DNA from: JAXMBN01 sp046349875
GTDB taxonomy: Bacteria > Planctomycetota > Planctomycetia > Pirellulales > Pirellulaceae
Direction: 5' to 3'
Length of the DNA stretch: 64,000 nucleotides
Assembly (NCBI GenBank): GCA_046349875.1
Contig: JAXMBN010000016.1
Span: 62,001 to 126,000 of the forward strand
The first letter of the stretch is position 1. Every line of letters starts with the position of its first letter. Both the position numbers and the translations under genes were made by a program. The notes beneath the pieces are model-generated. The model ran no database searches. It was not told the DNA's origin and saw nothing but the letters and a program-made list of their open reading frames with translations. This document shows, one piece after another, positions 37,744 to 47,432 of this stretch.

Positions 37744-38307
37744 TCCCTCGAGTTCTTAGATGATGCACCACTGACAAGTCATCGCTTGAACTTTGGAGAT
37801 ACCTCAGAAAATTTTGGCATCCCAGTTACCGACGCCAATCCTATCCGCCCTCATCATTGTGATGATTCGTGGTAAAAGTCGCACGCTCCTGCCCGAAGTA
37901 TTCCATCGTGCTGCGTCGCTGAAACGAACGAGTTTGTCTACGGAACACCCGTAATTTTGCGTTCCATCGAAACTTAAAGAGCCCAATTGGGTTGAATGGA
38001 TGATGGATGTCTAAATTGGCCCTATCAAAAAAACGAACCGCTCGAGTGTTGGTGGCAAACGAGCGGTTCTAGCCAAGTGCTTGGTCTCCCAGCGTTTGGT
38101 TTACGCCAGTTTAGGCATCTGTCTTTCTAGTAATCAAGATAGTAACTTCGATTTACCCCCACTTCTTTCCATATCGTGAGCCTCATCCCTGGGCCACTCT
38201 TCGTGGGGAAGAACTGTTCAAGACACTCGCGCTACCCAACAACGATTGCGAACGGAAACGATTGCGAACGGAGTTTTCTTGGACGAGTTCACCGCGTTTC
38301 AGTGAAC
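37744..38307. other. Intergenic region with terminator
   Basis: About 560 bases between two minus-strand genes. It should hold the promoter of the zinc-ribbon gene, near 37744-37900. It also contains an intrinsic terminator at 38026-38069 for the nuclease gene. No protein-like frame is seen. Confidence 0.6.
38026..38069 (-). terminator. Intrinsic terminator of the nuclease transcript
   Basis: On the minus strand the arms GAACCGCTCG (38060-38069) and CGAGCGGTTC (38035-38044) with a 15-base loop are followed by GTTTTTTTG. It lies about 240 bases beyond the stop at 38308. Confidence 0.8.
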
Positions 38308-39558
38308 TCAAGGCTGCTTGCTGGCTGACTCTTCCACCCATTCCACATCGACCCAAACCAAACGATGGTCCGATGCATCTACCAGCTTGGTGTCGATCGA
38401 TTGCAACTCTGCGGTCGTTGGCCAAAACACGCCGTTCGCAACGACCCGAAATTCGACCGATGGAATGACGAAATCGCAACGCAGATTGCCTGAAGACTTA
38501 TCGTTGAAATCGGCAGTGTCTTGCTCCGCTGGCCCTTGGTGTTTTTTATTGGCTTCACCCTGCTTCTCGGATGCCTCTACCGCACCTTGACTTTTAGGGG
38601 CTTCAAACTTGGCAACTCGCTCCGATCGCAACAGAGATTGAATGGCGGATGCATTGCCAGCACCATCGACTGGATCCGAATTCAAATCGCCTAACACCGC
38701 AAATGGTTGCGATCCCAACGGGCTCTTTCGGCCTTGATCATCGACAATGTAATCAGCCGATTTGCCTTCGACGTAATCGACCCAAAATCGGATCTCGTCA
38801 TGATTGCGTGATCCATTGCGATCTTCTTCGCCATCAAAAACGGGTGGAGTCGGGTGCGATGCGAGAACATGAAGAGTACGATTGCCGATCGTAATCGGTA
38901 CATCCCAATGACTCTTGGAACTCAAGAAGAGTTTTTCCCAAACATCTTCGGGCCAAAACGGACGATCATTGGCCAGCTTGGGACGAAGCGCATGGGGCAT
39001 TGATGACCACTGCAACTTGCGGAACGTTCGAACCTGCTTTGCGTCGATCGGAAAACGACTGTAGACGACCATGCCGTATTGTCCTGGAAAGGCACCAAAT
39101 CCCCATGCATCATCTGGTTCATTCATCTTGCCATTGCGATTGAGATCCATACCGGAGGGCACGCCCGTATTCACTGCATCCGAAAAAAAGTGGTCGTAGT
39201 GGATCGGGACCATCGACTTTTGAAGCCCCGGTATCTTATGCAGATACTCATCGCGAAAGAGTTTTACGGCCGAATGCTCGGCGTCGTAATCGAGTTCATT
39301 GACCAGCAAAATATCGGGACCCACCGTTTGAATAATGGTGGCTAGTCGCTTGGCCTGCGCATCATCGCGTTTGAGATCGGTGATGAGTTCACCACTCTGC
39401 TTGCGATTCAAGGAGACATTGAACGTAGCAATGCGAATAGCTTTGGGCGATTTGGAAGGCGGAAGCAATAGATCCTCCCAGGCCATCGAGGGCATGCTGA
39501 ACACACCAACCATCGACACGGCTAGGAACAAACGACTTATCGACCGATTGAATTGCAT
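38308..39558 (-). CDS. Exported endonuclease/exonuclease/phosphatase-family protein
   Basis: A 416-residue exported protein. Residues 1-26 are a signal peptide (LFLAVSMVGVFSMPSMA). The EEP fold (DNase I/IMPase-like metal hydrolase) is seen in IRIATFNVSLNR at the first strand, DILLVNELDYD with the metal Glu, PFAVLGDLNSDPVDG, and the final DASDHRLVWVDVEW, holding the catalytic His-containing SDHR motif. An insert of charged, Ala/Glu-rich residues (about 335-360) precedes the last third. The substrate may be DNA, RNA or a phosphoester, and the export signal suggests an extracellular scavenging role. A phytase- or alkaline-phosphatase-like activity cannot be ruled out. It has its own terminator downstream. 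Confidence 0.88.
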   Translation of the reverse strand: MQFNRSISRLFLAVSMVGVFSMPSMAWEDLLLPPSKSPKAIRIATFNVSLNRKQSGELITDLKRDDAQAKRLATIIQTVGPDILLVNELDYDAEHSAVKLFRDEYLHKIPGLQKSMVPIHYDHFFSDAVNTGVPSGMDLNRNGKMNEPDDAWGFGAFPGQYGMVVYSRFPIDAKQVRTFRKLQWSSMPHALRPKLANDRPFWPEDVWEKLFLSSKSHWDVPITIGNRTLHVLASHPTPPVFDGEEDRNGSRNHDEIRFWVDYVEGKSADYIVDDQGRKSPLGSQPFAVLGDLNSDPVDGAGNASAIQSLLRSERVAKFEAPKSQGAVEASEKQGEANKKHQGPAEQDTADFNDKSSGNLRCDFVIPSVEFRVVANGVFWPTTAELQSIDTKLVDASDHRLVWVDVEWVEESASKQP

Positions 39559-39589
39559 TTTGATTTTGCCTCGCAGGGTTGCAAGGATT

Positions 39590-41352
39590 TTATTGGAGTG
39601 TGAGCGTCAACGAACTCAGATGCATGACACTTTTGCCAGGAATATCGATGGCACGTATCGTCATTGGCCCACGTCCTTTTCGCAGATGGATCGTACCTAA
39701 TGAGAGTGTTCGGAACTCTTTCATTTTCGATTCCGCTTTGGGACGTGGGATCGTATCCTGATTCGTGTACAACGGCGGATCCCAACCAGGAGCAACCTTG
39801 CCTTGGAGTTTTTCGTCTCCCCATGCGATCTCGATCGTTGATCCAGCATCGCTGATGGACACGGTATATTCTAGTTCGACCTGATAGAGTCCATCCTCGA
39901 TAACTCCACATCCCATTGCACAGCATCTTCTCGGGACGTCCATTGAACAAAATAGGAACTGTTGGGAGCACTGGCACTGCGTTCCACATTGCCTAAGGGT
40001 ACGCCATCGCGAGCGGGAAGCCAAGTTCTTGGAAAGTGGCGATAACCGACGGAAATCGGCCGTGGATCCATGAGGCGAGGAGTCCATTTCTGTCCGACCT
40101 GCGATTCGTATTCGGCCAACACTTCTTGATTCCATTGTTCCAGCGCGCGATCGAATTTCCCTGCGACTTCGGGAATTTCCTTGTCGACGGGATGAGTCTG
40201 ACCAGGGTCGGCGATCATGTCGAAGAGTTTACCCTGAGCATCCAAACGATATCGCTGCGAGCGAACACTTCGGTTCTTTCCCCAAGCGGTGAACAACATC
40301 CGATCATCGGCCGTTTTCTGTTGCCCCAATAGCCATGGAGACATGTCGCGACCATCGAGCGGCAAAGTGCTTACCGGTTGAACGCCAGCCAAAGACGTGA
40401 TCGTTGGTAGCAAATCAATGGCACCTGCGATCGGCTGAATCGTGGTCCCCGCTGCAATCTTGTTGGGATAGCGAATGAGACACGTCGATCGAATGCCTCC
40501 TTCATCGGTCGATCCCTTGGTTCCCTTCATGCCGCCGTTCCATCGCGCTCCGTTGGGACCGTTGTCGGAAAAGTACACAACGATCGTGTTGTCTTCGAGT
40601 GCCGCGTCGCGAAGCTTTTTGAGGACGCGACCGACATTCCAATCTTGATTCTCTAACATGGCATGGACACACCGAGTCTCTTCGATCTTCTCATTGGCTG
40701 CGACCGTTGCCGGTTGTTCGATCGATCGCTGAGAGTATTTTTCCCAGTACTCGTTGGGAACAGCCCAAGGCGAATGCGGAGTTGTGAATGGAACATAACA
40801 CAGAAAGGGTCGATCTTTATGACGATCGATAAAATCGATCGCTTGATCGGTACATCGATCGACGATGTAACCTTGTGCTCGCACTGGTTTGCCATTGTGA
40901 TCGAGCGGTGGATCGAAGTATTCGCCCCAATGTCCCGAGGTATAGCCGTAATATTCGTCGAAGCCGCGAGCCAACGGATGGTAGGGCCACTGGCTTCCGT
41001 TGTGCCATTTACCAAACGCGCCGGTTGCATATCCGGCAGCATGAAAGGCATCGGCCAAAGTCTTTTCGCGAGGCGACATTCGTTCCTGACCCGTCGAAAC
41101 GCCTGACACACCGGAGCGTAGGTGATAACGGCCCGTCAAGAATTCGGCTCGCGTCGGTGCGCACACGGGACAAACAAAGAACCGATCAAAAGAAGCGCCT
41201 GATTGAGCCAATCGATCGATATTGGGAGTGGATGCGGTCTTGTTGCCGTTGTGACCATAGTCACCCCAGCCCGCATCGTCCGCGAGAAAGATAACGACGT
41301 TCGGCTGGCGTTTAGACGACTCTTCTGCCGCAACAAGTCTCGCCGCCGACAA
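39590..41352 (-). CDS. Cys-type sulfatase, frame-disrupted near the C-terminus
   Basis: A formylglycine-dependent arylsulfatase-family enzyme. The first frame (41352-39871) shows VVIFLADDAGWGDYG at the metal site, and CPVCAPTRAEFLTGR with Cys64 as the residue matured to formylglycine. It also shows GKWHNG, FTTPHSPWAVP and IVVYFSDNGPNG. Residues after QWDVE are not family-like and end at 39871. The matching end (VIEDGLYQVELEYTVSISDAG to SLTLTLQ) lies in another frame and ends at 39590. Restoring one G gives VEVIEDGLYQVELEYT. The start is a TTG at 41352. No ATG is in frame upstream, and AARLVAAEE looks like the end of a signal peptide, so the 5' end may also be misread. Likely target: sulfated polysaccharides. 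Confidence 0.88.
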
Positions 41353-41559
41353 AGAATTACGAAAAGCCGCAATGGGGCATTCAGCTCTTCATCGGCTGGC
41401 TGGCCTCGGCACTTGCGCGTGATGAACTACCCGATGCACCGTCCATGGCTGGTTTGGCGCGTTTCACTACCATTGGTGCGTGCCCATTGCACGCTGAGGT
41501 AAATTACGCGGAACTCGAACAGCGATCTCGAATACTGGTTGAAAGGCCGTATCAGGAAA

Positions 41560-41919
41560 TCATAAACATTTGTCGAAATCTTCGCGACGATCGGCCTTTG
41601 ATTTTTTCATTTGCTTGATGCGAATCAAGTTATAAACGATTTCGCCGAAATCGCTGGTGGAGTGGATTCCCCAGGAGTTCAACACCAAACAAGACATGTA
41701 ACCGAATTGCTCCAGCGCATACAGTCGAATGGCTTCGCACAATTGTTGTCCGGTGAGATGATGCCCTTCTTCGCTTGCTCCCGTTTCGCCCGACTGCGCT
41801 GGCATGCGAAGAACTTCTTGCGCGTAGGCCAAGGCTTCGCGGACGAACTGGTATCCTTCGAACTTATAACGTTGATCTTGTTCGAGCAATTCAAGAATGG
41901 GATGGGGTTTATTGGCCAC
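41560..41919 (-). CDS. Minf_1886-like conserved hypothetical protein
   Basis: A 119-residue protein typical of a small family conserved in planctomycetes and Verrucomicrobia. The segments YKFEGYQFVREALAYAQEVL, HHLTGQQLCEAIRLYALEQFG and LNSWGIHSTSDFGEIVYNLI are characteristic. It lies six bases downstream of the PSP1 gene, so it is almost certainly cotranscribed. No function is known. Its length is standard and no frame damage is visible. Confidence 0.82.
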   Translation of the reverse strand: MANKPHPILELLEQDQRYKFEGYQFVREALAYAQEVLRMPAQSGETGASEEGHHLTGQQLCEAIRLYALEQFGYMSCLVLNSWGIHSTSDFGEIVYNLIRIKQMKKSKADRREDFDKCL

Positions 41920-41925
41920 TGTACT

Positions 41926-42780
41926 CTACTCCTGTGGAGGAACTTCCTCGGCCGATTCGTGTTCCGATCGACGCTTCGCAGCGCGAATCACGGATAACAC
42001 ATCCGAAGATGGAATGACAATACGGCGTCCATCTTCCATTTGAACCAATAACTGCTTGGCTAAAACCTCTTGCCCTAAGACTCGAGCTCGACCTTGCTGC
42101 GTGACCACATCCACGCCTAACGCAGGCAGGTCCTTGGCAATTTCCTCATAGGTGTCGTACTCATAGCGAAGACAGCACTTGAGTCGCCCACATCGCCCCG
42201 AGATCTTGCTCGGATCGAGCGTTGCTTTTTGAAGCTTAGCCATCTTCATTGATACCGGAGGCATCTGGATCAAATGCGTGTTGCAGCAGACGGGCTTCCC
42301 GCAATCGCCATAATCGGCCAACAATTTGGCTTCATCGCGAACCCCGATCTGCTTCATTTCGATCCGGGTCTGAAATTCATGAGCCAACCGTTTCACCAAC
42401 TCGCGGAAATCGATCCGATCTTCTGCGATGTAATAGATGACGACCCGTTCGCCTCCGAGTAGATGCTCGAGATCGACCAAGTCCATCTCCAGCTTCATTT
42501 CTTGAACAATCGATCGGCACTTGAGAAACTCGTCACGCGCTAAACGAGTTATTCGGAGCAATTCATTTTCATCTTGCGTCGTCGCCACGCGTTGGATGGT
42601 GCCGCCGGGTGGATTCGCCATGCTTTGCAAGGCTTCGGGCGTGGCCTCGCACAGCACTTCCCCATACTCCAGTCCGCGTTGGGTACGTGCAATCACGCGG
42701 GTGCCTCGGCGCAAAGCATCTTTGGCCTGCAAGACATTGAGCGTCCGCATCGAGCCGCATCGTACGACGTATTTGGGCAT
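41926..42780 (-). CDS. PSP1-domain protein (RicT-like)
   Basis: A 284-residue PSP1/RicT family protein. Landmarks are RCGSMRTLNVLQAKDALRRGTRVIARTQRGLEYGEVL, LARDEFLKCRSIVQEMKLEMDLVDLEHLLGGERVVIYYIAEDRIDFRELVKRLA, and the cysteine-rich GDCGKPVCCNTHL and SGRCGRLKCCLRYEYDTYEEI. In Bacillus RicT, such cysteines help bind [4Fe-4S] clusters in the RicAFT complex that affects RNA processing and phosphorelay. RicA and RicF are not recognised here. The C-terminal 60 residues (VQMEDGRRIVIPSSDVLSV) are a small beta domain. The Minf_1886-like gene follows closely. Confidence 0.88.
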   Translation of the reverse strand: MPKYVVRCGSMRTLNVLQAKDALRRGTRVIARTQRGLEYGEVLCEATPEALQSMANPPGGTIQRVATTQDENELLRITRLARDEFLKCRSIVQEMKLEMDLVDLEHLLGGERVVIYYIAEDRIDFRELVKRLAHEFQTRIEMKQIGVRDEAKLLADYGDCGKPVCCNTHLIQMPPVSMKMAKLQKATLDPSKISGRCGRLKCCLRYEYDTYEEIAKDLPALGVDVVTQQGRARVLGQEVLAKQLLVQMEDGRRIVIPSSDVLSVIRAAKRRSEHESAEEVPPQE

Positions 42781-43080
42781 GCGAAAAGAACCGAGGGGAT
42801 AAGAGGAAAGAACCGATGATTAGTATATCCGAACCTATCCCCTTCGTGAACCGCCACGACACCTCGCCTTTTGCCCCATCTGCATCCTCTTCGATCATCC
42901 CCTCCCTCCCACAGCCTCCTAGCACCTGGCCATGGTGAAATACCCTTTTTCCATGGGAGCCCCAAATTACTTGGGAGTCCCAAAAAGACAATCCAATCGC
43001 ATGCGGCCTGCCTTCGACAGGCACCACATGGGATTGGATGGAAGTTGAGATCGAGTTTTATTTTTTGATTGCCGAAGCGA
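42781..43080. other. Intergenic region with imperfect terminator-like hairpin
   Basis: About 300 bases between two minus-strand genes. The arms ATCCAATC (42991-42998) and GATTGGAT (43032-43039) bracket an imperfect long hairpin. On the minus strand this is followed by TTGTCTTTTTGG, which fits a terminator of the small exported protein gene. Promoter elements for the PSP1 gene must lie left of it, but I see no clear pair. Confidence 0.5.
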
Positions 43081-43404
43081 TTAAGGCCCAACCCCTTCGA
43101 ACTTGGTGACTACTGCTCCATTGGAAGTGAAGCGAGCCTGAACGCGATCTCCAAGTTTGAAGGCCGAAAGATTCGTGCGAACGCCATTGCGTTCGATCTT
43201 GGCGGTCGTTGGAATCACGATGACCCGAACGACACCAGCCTGCGTTCGAATTCCAACGGCAGGAGCCGCCATGGAGACCAATACACCTTCCAACCGAGGA
43301 TCGCTACCACCGGCTGCTTGTACCTTTCCGCCGGTTAATGCCGATCCTAGAAAGACAGCCAAAGCGACAAGTGCCAAAAGAAAAGAACGACGGTGTTGAT
43401 GCAT
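43081..43404 (-). CDS. Small exported protein
   Basis: A 107-residue exported protein. Residues 1-31 are a signal peptide (RRSFLLALVALAVFLGSALTGG, cut near VQAAG). The mature part is a small beta-rich domain with VLVSMAAPAVGIRTQAGVVRVIVIPTTAKIERNG and FKLGDRVQARFTSNGAVVTKFEG, resembling DUF5666/OB-like modules in composition. GGAG lies eight bases before the ATG at 43404. A longer frame reaches 43449 but lacks a better ribosome site. No partner gene is evident. Confidence 0.7.
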   Translation of the reverse strand: MHQHRRSFLLALVALAVFLGSALTGGKVQAAGGSDPRLEGVLVSMAAPAVGIRTQAGVVRVIVIPTTAKIERNGVRTNLSAFKLGDRVQARFTSNGAVVTKFEGVGP

Positions 43405-43583
43405 GACAAGGTCTCCAAGTTCATCGACTCGAACGCAGTTTCTCGACAATTCGAACTGCTCTAACCTAGAGAGTTAACAATCCTGTCACCATCCGCCAAA
43501 TTCTTTCAACGATTCTGGGGACACGCGTTATTCAAGCGGAAAAGCGGTTTCCACTCTTCCTGCGTGCCCCCGATCGCGGTTCA

Positions 43584-45019
43584 TTAGACGCGAACTTCAG
43601 CTTCGACGATTGCCGATGCGTCTCGTTGAGCCAACAACGGCTCGACGATCTCCTTCAGGAATTCATGCACCTGCTCGGTCGCTCGTCCGGTAAACATGGC
43701 AGGATCGGTTAGTTCGTCGAGCGGCAAGGATGCAAAATGAGGATCATGGCGAAGACGCTGCATGAGATCATTGGGGCGAGCCTCACGTTTGACTTCAAGA
43801 GCAGCAGCTTGACTATGCTGCCTTATCAACTCATGCAACTCTTGACGATCGCCTCCCGCCGCCACACCTGCCATCAAAATGGCTTCGGTTGCCATGAAGG
43901 GCAATTCTTCACGCAAGTTCTTTTCGATGGTCTTCTCATAGACAACCATTCCTTCGGCCACATTCTGCAACAAAATCAATGCGGCATCGATGGCCAAGAA
44001 CGCCTGTGGAATCACCAATCTTCGATTGGCACTATCATCCAATGTTCGCTCAAACCATTGAGTAGCGGCCGTCATACTTGGGCTACTTTGAAGGCTCATC
44101 ACAAATCGCGTCAATCCACAAATGCGTTCGCACCGCATCGGATTGCGTTTATAGGCCATGGCCGATGAACCGATCTGTTCCTTCTCAAAGGGTTCCTCTA
44201 ACTCTTTGCGATTGGCCAACAATCGGATATCAGTCGCGATCTTATGGAGACTGACGGCAATCCCCGCCAACGCATCCAGAATAGAAGCGTCCACTTTGCG
44301 TGGATAGGTTTGACCTGTCACCGCATAACTTTCCTCAAAGCCCATCTTCTTCGCAACGCGACGCTCCAACTCGCGGACCTTGGCATGATCGTTATCGAAG
44401 ATCTGCAAAAAGCTGGCTTGCGTTCCGGTGGTACCTTTGGCGCTGCGAGCTCGAAGCGTCTTCATTCGGTGCTGGAGATCTTCGAGATCGAGCACCAAAT
44501 CATATGCCCACAAGGTGGCTCGCTTGCCCACCGTGGTCGGCTGAGCTGGCTGAAGGTGCGTGAATGCCAAACAGGGAAGCGATGCATTGCGGTGTGCAAA
44601 TTTGCCAAGCGCATCGATGCAGGCAAGCAACCGACGTTCCACCATTTCAAACGCATCGCGAATCAACATCAAATCCGAGTTGTCGGTCACATAACAACTG
44701 GTCGCGCCCCAGTGAATAATGCCCCGTGCTTTGGGACATTGGTCACCATAAGCATGCACATGGGCCATCACGTCGTGCCTCTTCTCGCGCTCGTATTTAG
44801 CGGCTACGTCGAGATTGAGGTCGGACTGGAACTTTTTGAGTTCATCGATTTGCTCCTGGGTTATAGGTAACCCCAGTTCCTTTCGGTTTCCGCCAGGATG
44901 ATCCATGGCCCCAAAGCGCCCGCAATCGGGTCCGCTTGCTGGTGCTCCAATGCTCGGCCATTTCCTTGCGAGCATAGCGGGAAATGGGGGTTTTCGTGCG
45001 TGGCGTCTTGGTGGGTCAT
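43584..45019 (-). CDS. purB: Adenylosuccinate lyase, frame-disrupted 5' end
   Basis: PurB catalyses two steps of purine synthesis, the conversion of SAICAR to AICAR and of adenylosuccinate to AMP. From KELGLPITQEQIDEL to the end the family is clear, including HDVMAHVHAYG, IIHWGATSCYVTDN, FTHLQPAQPTTVGKRATLW, and the signature IGSSAMAYKRNPMRCERI. In-frame translation from 44975 begins with non-family residues. The proper N-terminus starts at an ATG at 45019 (MTHQDATHENP) but needs about three frame corrections: C5 to C4 at 44986-44990 (gives ENPISRY), one break at about 44900-44940 (EMAEHWS... to WIILAETER), and G2 to G3 at about 44878-44884 (ETERELGLP). The enzyme would be about 478 residues, the longer eukaryote-like form. 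Confidence 0.9.
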
Positions 45020-45253
45020 GAATGCTCTTGCTGGGTTTCCAATTGATTATTATAAAACTTCACGTTCCTCGCCGAGCCCACACCCCATTAGATGCGGAAA
45101 TGCTGGCGCCGTTAAAATAATTTGGCAAACCAGGGGATTTGACGTGATCAACTGCCGAAAACCGGGTTTTGCCGATGGTTCATTCCGCTAACATGGCGAG
45201 CTGCAATGAGTGGACCGACCCACTGTTCGCAAGGATGCGTCGAATTTTCTGAA

Positions 45254-47177
45254 ATGGGAGTTATCCAGAGTGCTTTGTTGCTCGTCTCGCTGCGGGCGGC
45301 TGTTTTGTGGAGCCGCTTTCTTCGGGGCTCAATCTCTCAGCTAGCGCCGACGCCCCTCATGCAGCCGAACTTCTACCTGCGTCGACCCAAGGCCTTTTGC
45401 GCATTCACAGCTTGCCCAAGTTGACCGATCGCTGGAATGAGACGCAATTAGGTGGACTCGCCAATGTTCCAGGAATGGCCGAGTTCTGGGAAGAGCAGAA
45501 ACAAGAGATTCATTCTCGCTTGGCGGATGCTGGCTGGCAGCTGAATATGCAGCCCAACGATTTCGTCGATATCGGAACAGGACAAGTCGCCGTGAAAAAC
45601 GGATCGATCGCGCCAGCAATGCCAAGAAACGCTTTTTCGATCGCGGTTGTCATCGACATCCAAGGTAGCGAAAAGAAAACAGGCTTTCCTCTTGGTTCGC
45701 ATCGAGTCCGAGCTGAAAGCCAAACAAGGGTCGACTGAAAAACTGACCCATGCAGGCAAGAACATCATCAAGTATGTTCTTCCTCATAAAGCTGGCGATT
45801 TGGCCATCCATGAATCGTACTTTGTTCAAACCGCCGATCAGTTATTGGTGGCCGATGACCTTGATACGATTCATGCCATGATCGATGGAGCTGTCCAAGC
45901 CTGCGCAAGATCGACTCTCGGTCAACGAACTGTCAGGATGCCATCAGCCATCTCAAGCTCAAACCGAAAAATGATTTTGATGTCGAATACTATGTGCGGC
46001 CTATCGGCTTAGCCAAAGTCATTCGTTCGATTTCACGAAAGCCGATTTCGCGCCAGACCGACATGCTCAAAGTCCTTGAAAATCAGGGCTTCGGCAAACT
46101 GTCCGGCGGTATGGGTGCGTCCGCATCTCCAATGATACTTACGATGTGTATCACGAAGGCTATATCGTTACATCAATCCCTTCCGACAGCCGTTCAAATC
46201 CTCGATTTCCCTAACCAAGCCAGCGCTTGAGATCCCATCTTAGGCCAGCAACGGTGGGCAGGACTAACCTCGCTAGCATGGAACGTCAAAGAAGCATTTT
46301 GGAAGGTCGAAGGCCTGGTCGATGAAGTCGCCGGATCCAAGGAACACTTTCAAGTATGTCATCGAAGGAATTCAAGCTGATCCGCTTGGTCCTCAGATCG
46401 ACATTCGCAATGAGATCATGCCCAATCTCACCAATCAGATTTATGCCGCCAGCGATTGCATCGAGCCCATCACACCCGATAGCAAACGTCGTTGATCGCT
46501 ATCAAGATCGTCAACGCCGATGTGCTCAAGAGAAAGTCCTTGATCGCATCATGAAGGACAGGCAAAGCGGTAACCCGATCGAAGATTTGAAGGACTCAAG
46601 ATTTGAGTTAGTCACCAAGAAGATCAGGATGTAGCCTTTAAGCACGCATCGATGACAGACCAGAAAACTTCAATTCCAAGAAGAAGAAAAAGATGCCAAG
46701 GAAGAGGAAGAAGATCCATGGCTAAGCAATTAGGCCATCACGGTTCACGAAGACTTTCTATTCTTCTCGTCACACTTGGAGATGATTCAAGAAGCGATCA
46801 CGCAGCGCAACACGCAAAAAGGTCAGGGTACATTGGCGCAGGAGCAGGATTTCGGCCGGGCCCTGAAGACGATCTCCGATCTCACACACGGCAACCCCAA
46901 TTGCATCTGGACCGTATCGCGACCCGATCGATCTTTCGAAATGCAATACGAGCTTTTCCGTCAAGACAAGTTGCCTCAGTCGCGAAGCATGTTGGCATCA
47001 GTTCTTGATCGATTGCTTCACTCGAAGAGCGAAGTGCGCGACCAAGAACAGAAAGTCAAAGGGGATCGCCTTCCTCCTTTTGCCGACATCAAGAAATACC
47101 TCATGCCAACCGGGGCTGTCGTGCGAACTGAAAAAGATGGCTGGTCGATCCAGTCCTTCATTTTGAAGCCGCAATGA
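45254..47177 (+). pseudogene. Frame-disrupted gene for an exported protein of about 640 residues
   Basis: The ATG at 45254 gives a hydrophobic leader (MGVIQSALLLVSL). Coherent protein-like stretches follow in all three frames: 45307-45600 (LLPASTQGLLRIHSLPKLTDRWNETQLG type), 45660-45905 (ESELKAKQGSTEKLTHAGKN), 45970-46080 (DFDVEYYVRPIGLAKVIR), 46330-46460, 46500-46620 (NPIEDLKDSRFELVTKK), 46690-46780 and 46776-47177 (HGNPNCIWTVSRPDRSFEM, ending SIQSFILKPQ). At least six frame changes are needed, and I noticed no in-frame nonsense within the stretches. The protein resembles exported planctomycete proteins of unknown role. It is either a true pseudogene or a poorly sequenced stretch. A terminator follows. 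Confidence 0.7.
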
Positions 47178-47209
47178 GACGAACAGGAATTTCATCGAGA
47201 AACAGAGTA

Positions 47210-47236
47210 GGGGAGGGCGACCTCCCCTTTCTTTTT
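47210..47236 (+). terminator. Intrinsic terminator after the disrupted gene
   Basis: GGGGAGG (47210-47216), loop GCGA, CCTCCCC (47221-47227), then TTTCTTTTT, 33 bases after the stop at 47177. It is a normal terminator for the plus-strand gene. Confidence 0.88.
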
Positions 47237-47432
47237 GCACTCACCCGACCGTTGCTTTTAAAGAACGCAATCTATTTGCCTGGTCGCTAAAAACCTTTCG
47301 GGGACCTTTTTTCGTCGAGCCCCTGTGAGGGTTCGATCGATTACACTATCACGTGGAATAACACTCTGCATCCCATGATGCAAACCTACCTTCCTTGCCT
47401 TTGATCCTTTTCCTTCCTGTCGGGAGCTTTCT

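Noticed and set aside
45254..47177. Several short independent genes in the 45-47 kb stretch
   Set aside because: The pieces follow one another in order like one protein in changing frames and end at a single terminator. One disrupted gene explains them better than five new genes.
47270..47360. Possible tRNA-like T-arm around GGGTTCGATC near 47336
   Set aside because: No cloverleaf could be drawn and no acceptor or anticodon arms fit.
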